64,000 nucleotides of DNA from Sporomusa malonica (GTDB lineage Bacteria; Bacillota; Negativicutes; Sporomusales; Sporomusaceae): assembly GCF_041428715.1 (NCBI RefSeq), contig NZ_CP155572.1; one strand, 5' to 3'. The stretch's first letter is position 1. Every line of letters starts with the position of its first letter. The translations under genes were made by a program, and so were the position numbers. This document shows positions 59,462 to 64,000 of the stretch, piece by piece. The notes under the pieces are model-generated. The model was not told the origin of the DNA, did no database searches, and worked only from the letters and a program-made list of their open reading frames with translations.

Positions 59462-60205
59462 TTAAATATTGTGTAAAAATGATAGTGTCATTCTTCTAAA
59501 TTGATCTTTGCATGTCCACATTAAAGGATGGTTGCCGTCATTTACTAAAAATAGTTCAGCTCTTTTTATTTGTTTTGTCATCTTTATGATAGTTTCAGTA
59601 AAATTTGGAACATAGTTCTCTTCTTCTAGGCTTCCACAAAATAGTACAGGGCAAGTAATATCCTGCAATTTATCTTTGAAAACATGCCCGTTTATAGCCA
59701 AATCAAGCATTAGGTTAGTGTCTTTTTGAACAATATCCTCCCAATCATCTCCATGCGCGCTTTTCCAGAAATCAAGCTGTTCTTTTGATTTGCTTTTTCG
59801 TTCTTCGATACATAATTGGATTAGATCACTAGGATATTGGTCTAACTCGCTGTCAGCAATTACGGATCGAACTTTGCTTGGATATAATGCCGCCATTAGC
59901 AATCCGATAGCAGCACCGCCGCTACAGCCAATTATGCTAGCCTTATCATAGTTAAGATGTTCAATTAAGCTAACAGCATCTTTTGTTGCTTCTACCCACC
60001 AATTTCTAGTCCAATTATTAACTCTGTCAGACTTTCCAGTGCCCCAAAAATCTAGTGAAACAGTATGATAATATTCACCAAAATAATCTATATCGTCAAT
60101 ATGACTGGCGGATGAAGCGGTATTCCCTGGTAGGATTAATAATAACTCACCCGTGCCTTTTTCTCTATAGTACAGCTGATGACCATTGCTCAATAGATAA
60201 GCCAT
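59462..60205 (-). CDS. Alpha/beta hydrolase
   Basis: The 247-residue enzyme has LLILPGNTASSASH as oxyanion region, nucleophile elbow IIGCSGGAAIG (Ser), a late Asp region ITCPVLFCGSLEEE and the catalytic His in NDGNHPLMW. It has no signal peptide. GGAGG precedes the ATG. The hydrolase type (esterase, lactonase or peptidase-like) cannot be set. It lies alone beside the mobile unit. Confidence 0.88.
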   Translation of the reverse strand: MAYLLSNGHQLYYREKGTGELLLILPGNTASSASHIDDIDYFGEYYHTVSLDFWGTGKSDRVNNWTRNWWVEATKDAVSLIEHLNYDKASIIGCSGGAAIGLLMAALYPSKVRSVIADSELDQYPSDLIQLCIEERKSKSKEQLDFWKSAHGDDWEDIVQKDTNLMLDLAINGHVFKDKLQDITCPVLFCGSLEEENYVPNFTETIIKMTKQIKRAELFLVNDGNHPLMWTCKDQFRRMTLSFLHNI

Positions 60206-60464
60206 AGTAGTTGGTTCCTCCTAAAAACATAATTATCAAAGGTTAAATAAAAAGAACATTTTTACCCCTCCAAGTTAGTGTAGTATTATACTTGGAAATA
60301 ATTTTATCATTATATGGTTGTAAGATTCAAATCATTTTAGTTTAAGGTATACTCATAAGACCCGGCCGTCTGAGTATCTTGTTGCCTTACTTCACAATAG
60401 GTGGCATAATTTAATCGTCAAAGCAGTGTGCTGCAAGGACGGCTTGTTTGTAGGAGGTTATGCC

Positions 60465-60641
60465 ATGAGACAATTTGGTAATTATATAATTTCGTTTCTA
60501 GTTTTCGGAGCCTTCATGTACTATGTATTGCCTATGTTCCGCAAAGACATGACGACTCAGCAGCGGATGATCAAGACGATCTGGGGATCGCTGGTGTTTA
60601 CTCTTGTTAAAGCAATACTTGATTTTCTTCCGCCTTTTTAG
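60465..60641 (+). CDS. Small membrane protein
   Basis: The ATG at 60465 follows TAGGAGG at 8 nt. The 58-residue product (MRQFGNYIISFLVFGAFMYY ...) has one clear hydrophobic segment at the N-terminus and a second weaker one near IWGSLVFTLVKAILDF. The good ribosome binding site supports it. No family recognised. Confidence 0.6.
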   Translation: MRQFGNYIISFLVFGAFMYYVLPMFRKDMTTQQRMIKTIWGSLVFTLVKAILDFLPPF

Positions 60642-60680
60642 TGGAATGCACCTATTCGGCCATAGGAAACAAGGGGGACG

Positions 60681-60770
60681 TGAGCCACCTTGATCATCCG
60701 TTCCCTCCTGTACTCGATAGCTTGCTCACTACCAGTGTACAGGATTGGTTGATTAAGGTGGCTCATTTTT
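60681..60770 (+). repeat. Two-level structured element with T-run
   Basis: TGAGCCACCTTGATCA pairs with TGATTAAGGTGGCTCA (one mismatch), enclosing a second stem TCCTGTAC/GTACAGGA. TTTTTT follows. GGAAACAAGGGGGACG just before it recalls the REP-like left flank at 56285. The open frame across it (60641-60853) is probably not a gene. Confidence 0.6.
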
Positions 60771-60890
60771 TCATGATCGTTTGGCTCACTTTTATATTAG
60801 CAAATACAGACCATAATCAATTTGCCTTACAGACCACTCCAGCAGAGGGTTAAAGGTTACATCTGTATATTAATTTTTGGCCTCCTAATG

Positions 60891-61469
60891 TTATTCCTTT
60901 CGCATGATGCCCGTATTACTTCCGATCGCCAGCACAACTTCATTGTGCAATTTAATTTTTTTTAAATCAAGCCCTGAAATACTCTTAATTTGTCCGCAAG
61001 ATAACATTTGGGCAAAGGCTTTTTGTGACAAATATAACTTTTCGCGTAAAATCGTTGATACGTTTAATTGGCATGAATATTTGCTTATGATGTGCAACTC
61101 TGTGGGATTGTCAATACAAATTTCATCTCCGGTTATTCTGTAATTCGGTAAACCAACTTCTGCTCCATTCCTACGCAATAGTTCAATATCCATAGCGTAT
61201 TGTTCGACAAGATTGCTGTCGTTCGTGTGAAACTGTTCTAATAGTTCTGGACTTAAACTTTGAGGATTGGTACGCGAATATATAGTTGAGTTCCATGTTG
61301 TATCGCAATTCGAGCATTTATAGATTAGCCAAATATCCAAATACTTCCTTTGTGCATTGACCCGAAATAATCCAGAACAGAGATACTCGCTTTTTTTGCC
61401 ACATTTTTTGCAGTATCTAACTGCTAATGGTGGGGAGAGATATTGCACCTCCCATGTGATTTTTTGCAT
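60891..61469 (-). CDS. DUF1062 family protein
   Basis: The 192-residue protein matches the DUF1062 pattern: YCKKCGKKSEYLCSGLFRVN, KYLDIWLIYKCSNCDTTWN and a C-terminal helix-turn-helix-like region. The two CxxC pairs (CKKCG and CSNCD) probably bind zinc. Function unknown; a regulatory or nucleic-acid role is possible. AGGAAGG precedes the ATG. Confidence 0.82.
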   Translation of the reverse strand: MQKITWEVQYLSPPLAVRYCKKCGKKSEYLCSGLFRVNAQRKYLDIWLIYKCSNCDTTWNSTIYSRTNPQSLSPELLEQFHTNDSNLVEQYAMDIELLRRNGAEVGLPNYRITGDEICIDNPTELHIISKYSCQLNVSTILREKLYLSQKAFAQMLSCGQIKSISGLDLKKIKLHNEVVLAIGSNTGIMRKE

Positions 61470-61658
61470 GAAATGTAATTCCTTCCTATGGTTTCATTAA
61501 TGAATAGGAAGGTATAAAATGGTGGAATATAATCGTATGTTCTTTTCAAAATGGTTCCTCCTAAGTTTTTTTTATAATCTTATACACACAAGATTTCTTA
61601 CTTAAAATGTAACATATAGTGAGAAAAGGCCATACCTTAAACACTATTGATAAAAGAA

Positions 61659-61697
61659 AATGATCCGGAACAGTCATGTAAACTGTACCGGATCATT
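61659..61697. terminator. Terminator after the CD3324-type gene
   Basis: AATGATCCGG pairs with CCGGATCATT, with a second inner stem ACAGT/ACTGT. It ends the minus-strand gene that starts at 61977. The gene-free stretch 61470-61698 holds only this and AT-rich promoter sequence for the DUF1062 gene. Confidence 0.8.
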
Positions 61698-61698
61698 C

Positions 61699-61977
61699 TT
61701 AAACACCTTTTCTTTTTTCTTGGCTTATAATTCTTTGAATGCTTTTCAAAGATAGAAAATACTTTTGAGACAGATATCCCAAATTGTATCCAGTTTGGTA
61801 ATCTTTATAAATTTGCATATCCCTAAGTAATAATTCTTCACGGATAGAAGTTCTACTTCCCCATTCTTTTTTATTACTTGATTTTCTTGGAATGTAAATA
61901 CATTCTCCGTCTACATATTTCTGTACCAATTCAAGTAATTCTATGGGTAGGATATGTTTTGCTCTTTTATAGCTCAT
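61699..61977 (-). CDS. CD3324-type small DNA-binding protein
   Basis: The 92-residue product starts MSYKRAKHILPIELLELVQK, has YVDGECIYIPRK and ends in a helix-turn-helix-like YNLGYLSQKYFLSLKSIQRI. This is the CD3324 family, related to Mor-type activators. It is probably a transcription factor. AGGAGAG precedes the ATG. The inverted AATAGC...GCTATT elements upstream may be its operator. Confidence 0.82.
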   Translation of the reverse strand: MSYKRAKHILPIELLELVQKYVDGECIYIPRKSSNKKEWGSRTSIREELLLRDMQIYKDYQTGYNLGYLSQKYFLSLKSIQRIISQEKRKGV

Positions 61978-62012
61978 CTTGCTCTCCTAAAATAAGAAAT
62001 TCTTTCATTAGG

Positions 62013-62075
62013 AATAGCAAAGGCTATTTTTATTATAAAATTGTAGTTTAGTTGCAATAGCCTTTGCTATGCAAC
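62013..62075. promoter_or_regulatory. Paired inverted repeats upstream of the CD3324-type gene
   Basis: AATAGC-AAAG-GCTATT (62013-62028) and GTTGCAATAGCCTTTGCTAT (62051-62070) are reverse-complement copies of the same core, AATAGCAAAGGCTATT. They start 36 bp upstream of the start codon and could be two binding sites or one large hairpin. Confidence 0.5.
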
Positions 62076-62145
62076 AATAACAACTGGATCAAACATAAGA
62101 TTTCAACCCTCCTTAAATTTTATAATAAGCATAGCATCAGAGCAA

Positions 62146-62292
62146 ATGACCGTCAAGCAGCTGATTGATAACCGGAAAAAGAAAGGCATAGAGGTAGATT
62201 ACCTACAGGTTTTTAAGTTGTCAGTCGAGAGTAAAGACGGTGTTTCAGTACAAAAAATCGTTCATCGACAAGAATGTCTGTCACCGACTTGA
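62146..62292 (+). pseudogene. Relic of a DUF960-like gene
   Basis: The 48-residue frame contains VKQLIDNRKKKGIEVDYLQV and FKLSVESKDGVSVQKIVHRQ. It matches the second half of DUF960-type small proteins (IDxxxxxxxxLDYLQVFELS and QKIxHRQE). The first half and any ribosome binding site are missing. Confidence 0.5.
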
Positions 62293-62367
62293 AATGTGGC
62301 AGTGGGTACATTTTTTTGCTAAGTTAATCATTTCTTGTGATAAATCAATACCAATTAATTGAAAGCC
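62290..62367 (-). pseudogene. Relic of a SAM-dependent methyltransferase gene
   Basis: The minus strand reads GFQLIGIDLSQEMINLAKK, the class I methyltransferase motif around the acidic SAM-ribose ligand (GIDLS). No further part of the domain is found on either side. Confidence 0.55.
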
Positions 62368-62711
62368 TTTAGCCGTTTACGCAGTGTGAGCAAGAGTATA
62401 CGATTAATACAGGTATAGTTAACATAATTCAAAGAATAATTTTGAGAGAATTGTAATGGCACATACTAGAACAAATATTCAAAATGAAGGCCCACGAAGC
62501 AAGTATTTCTCTGGTGTTACCTAAAAAGGACTTTTGTTCATGACAGTGGTGCCATGTCCATTAAAGTAACATTTCTCATTATTATAAACGAAAAGCTATA
62601 ATCTAAAATCCTGTGAGTTAAGTATTTAAACTGGCAGGATTTTGGTTTATAGTAGAAGGATCACCAACAGTATCAAGAACATTGAAAGTTGCTGATTGAG
62701 AGGCGACTGTT

Positions 62712-63575
62712 ATGCATATAGACAAAGAAGAAAAAGTAAATTATTGGATAATTCCGGAACTAAACAATCTGGAATTGCTGCATGCAAGATATATAAATCA
62801 TTCCTTTACAAAACATATTCATGAAGGTTTTGCTTTAGGTGTTATCGAACAGGGGGCACTTCAATTTTCCTATCGAGGTAAACAAAATATTGCAGCCCCA
62901 GGATGCATTAATTTGGTAATTCCGGGGGAAGCACATGATGGTACTGCTGTGTCGGATGAGGGATGGACTTATCGAATGTTCTATCTTGAATCGAAGCTTT
63001 TGGAACAAGCTGTCTATGAGATATCTGGTAAGATGCGAAAAATCCCGTTTTTTGCGGATGGGGTTATCAAAGATGATTATATGGCGAATTTCATTAGAAA
63101 TTTTCACCTCTTACTGGAGAATTCAGCTATTCCATTAATCGAGCAAGAATCAATTCTATTAACAATGTTAACGGAATTTATTTCACGTCATGCAGATGAA
63201 CGTTTGAGTGTAAAAACTGCAGGGTATGACAACCCAGCAGTTAACTTAGCCCGAGAATATATCGAGGCTACCTATACACAAAATTTTTCTCTTAAAGAGC
63301 TATCCGTTATTTGTAATCTTAGTCCTTTTCACTTGATCCGCATATTTAAAGAGCGTATAGGAGTTCCTCCGCATGTATATCTAAAACAAGTTAGAATTAA
63401 GCGGGCAAAAGTGCTTCTTGCTAAAGGATTCTCTATGTCATTTATTGCTCAAGAAGCAGGATTTACAGATCAGAGTCACTTTGCAAAGCAGTTTAAGCAA
63501 ATTACCGGAATTACACCTAAAAAATATAGCAATATCATACAAGAAATTTCTCCTGAAAGAGCTAAAATGAAATAA
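62712..63575 (+). CDS. AraC-family regulator with N-terminal cupin sensor
   Basis: The 287-residue protein has a cupin domain (HTFKHIHEGFALGVIE-like start seen as SFTKHIHEGFALGVIEQG, then LVIPGEAHDG) and a C-terminal double helix-turn-helix (FSLKELSVICNLSPFHLIRI and SFIAQEAGFTDQSHFAKQF) ending GITPKKY. It resembles the regulator at 18278. It probably controls the flavodoxin-fold oxidoreductase that starts 210 bp downstream, or genes beyond the window. Confidence 0.9.
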   Translation: MHIDKEEKVNYWIIPELNNLELLHARYINHSFTKHIHEGFALGVIEQGALQFSYRGKQNIAAPGCINLVIPGEAHDGTAVSDEGWTYRMFYLESKLLEQAVYEISGKMRKIPFFADGVIKDDYMANFIRNFHLLLENSAIPLIEQESILLTMLTEFISRHADERLSVKTAGYDNPAVNLAREYIEATYTQNFSLKELSVICNLSPFHLIRIFKERIGVPPHVYLKQVRIKRAKVLLAKGFSMSFIAQEAGFTDQSHFAKQFKQITGITPKKYSNIIQEISPERAKMK

Positions 63576-63784
63576 AGCGTCTGAAATTTCTTGCAGTTAC
63601 TTAAGATATTTACAAGGCGATGCCTAGTATGTTAATGCTACAGATTAGGGAGAAAAACACATCCCAGGGGCTAGCTGTATGATTATAGAAAATGTGCTTA
63701 ATCCGGCGCAATGTGAACTACAAAAGGTAGTCAGTTAAAAAAAGTTGCAGGTTAATTGACTATAGAAAAGAGGAGATAAATTAG

Positions 63785-64000
63785 ATGTGTACTTGTGAAA
63801 ACATCAATGAAGATCACCCAGGAGTTAAGAAGGTGCTTGGTGTTGTGGGAAGCCCCCGTAAGCAAGGGAATACACATGCCATGGTATTGAGCGTCATGGA
63901 AGGGGCGAAAGCAAGCGGCGCTGAAGCCGAAATCGTTTTTTTGGGTGATCTGAATATAAGGGAATGTAATGGCTGCCACGCCTGCTGGAAAACCGGTCAA
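63785..64000 (+). CDS. Flavodoxin-fold NAD(P)H-dependent oxidoreductase, N-terminal part
   Basis: The frame starts behind GAGGAG and runs off the window after 72 codons. VLGVVGSPRKQGNTHAMV is the FMN phosphate loop of NADPH-dependent FMN reductases. ECNGCHACWKTG near the edge is the cysteine motif typical of iron-sulfur flavoproteins and related multimeric flavodoxin WrbA-like proteins of anaerobes. A CTC motif lies at the N-terminus. The full function depends on the missing part. Confidence 0.88.
   Translation, partial: MCTCENINEDHPGVKKVLGVVGSPRKQGNTHAMVLSVMEGAKASGAEAEIVFLGDLNIRECNGCHACWKTGQ

Noticed and set aside
60641..60853. 70-codon frame after the small membrane protein
   Set aside because: It runs through a two-level hairpin and terminator-like T-run and has no ribosome binding site.
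1..64000. tRNA, rRNA or prophage
   Set aside because: No cloverleaf with TTCRA arm, no rRNA signature and no phage structural or integrase gene was recognised by eye; a covariance search would be needed to exclude small RNA genes fully.

Overview
The window looks like a low-GC endospore-forming Negativicute of the Sporomusaceae type (Pelosinus- or Sporomusa-like). This is an inference from the mix of cytochrome bd oxidase, sigma-54 control of an iron alcohol dehydrogenase, a c-di-GMP-I riboswitch, DUF3231, CBO0543 and CD3324 family proteins, a class C-like group II intron and many AGGAGG-type ribosome binding sites. No rRNA, tRNA, CRISPR array or phage was seen. The region reads as accessory chromosome: mostly single genes and short operons, many regulators next to their targets, and several stretches of decayed genes.

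Layout. 1-9.97 kb: 5' part of dnaK with a CtsR-like box, peroxiredoxin, fabF, AraC/GyrI regulator, threonine aldolase, CBO0543 membrane protein, an orphan FliD-like protein, SGNH hydrolase and a PAT-type acetyltransferase. 10.1-10.5 kb: a non-coding array of diverged repeats. 10.6-16.9 kb: cydAB, ArsR with its operator, EFR1 flavodoxin-ferredoxin, metallo-hydrolase, ferredoxin-fused aldo/keto reductase and a 31-codon gene with its start codon in a hairpin. 17-25.2 kb: cysteine-hydrolase-fold protein, cupin, AraC, LysR/DJ-1 pair, acetyltransferase behind MarR-like operators, and an M20 amidohydrolase divergent from a two-gene DUF3100 membrane system. 25.3-28.4 kb: AcoR-type sigma-54 activator, putative enhancer site, -24/-12 promoter and alcohol dehydrogenase. 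28.6-36.7 kb: c-di-GMP-I riboswitch with terminator and chemoreceptor, a decayed second riboswitch, then RraA-like, Ldh-family dehydrogenase and SBF transporter genes, MarR with two operators, DHCW cupin and an NCS2 permease with a soluble tail.

36.9-39.2 kb is the most unusual locus. A stand-alone YcaO-family enzyme faces, across a shared terminator, a 105-residue protein built almost only from Ser, Met, Cys, Asp and Lys. It is arranged as triplets with Met or Cys in the middle and as five 15-residue repeats, and has a strong ribosome binding site. It may be a ribosomally made, YcaO-modified or metal-binding peptide, but no function is proven.

39.3-50 kb: a DUF255 relic, a second CBO0543 protein, TetR with an alpha/beta hydrolase, amino acid racemase, comB, acetyltransferase, chemoreceptor relic, DUF3231, a Ser/Thr-rich protein, an Xre-cupin regulator with a 32-bp perfect palindrome, a YbaK-type deacylase, three short genes with GTG/TTG starts, and a GntP permease. 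50-54 kb: IS1182 relic, Fur-box small gene, decayed secreted genes, ankyrin lipoprotein. 53.8-64 kb: glutamate racemase, diguanylate cyclase, a group II intron (5' end duplicated in tandem) sitting in the left REP-like flank of a REP-associated transposase, an alpha/beta hydrolase, DUF1062 and CD3324 proteins, relics, an AraC regulator and the start of a flavodoxin-fold oxidoreductase.

Several themes recur. Regulators often have a visible operator (ArsR, LysR, MarR, Xre, sigma-54 activator, Fur, CtsR). c-di-GMP appears as a signal maker (GGDEF protein) and a sensor (riboswitch). Short structured repeats are dispersed in several families.
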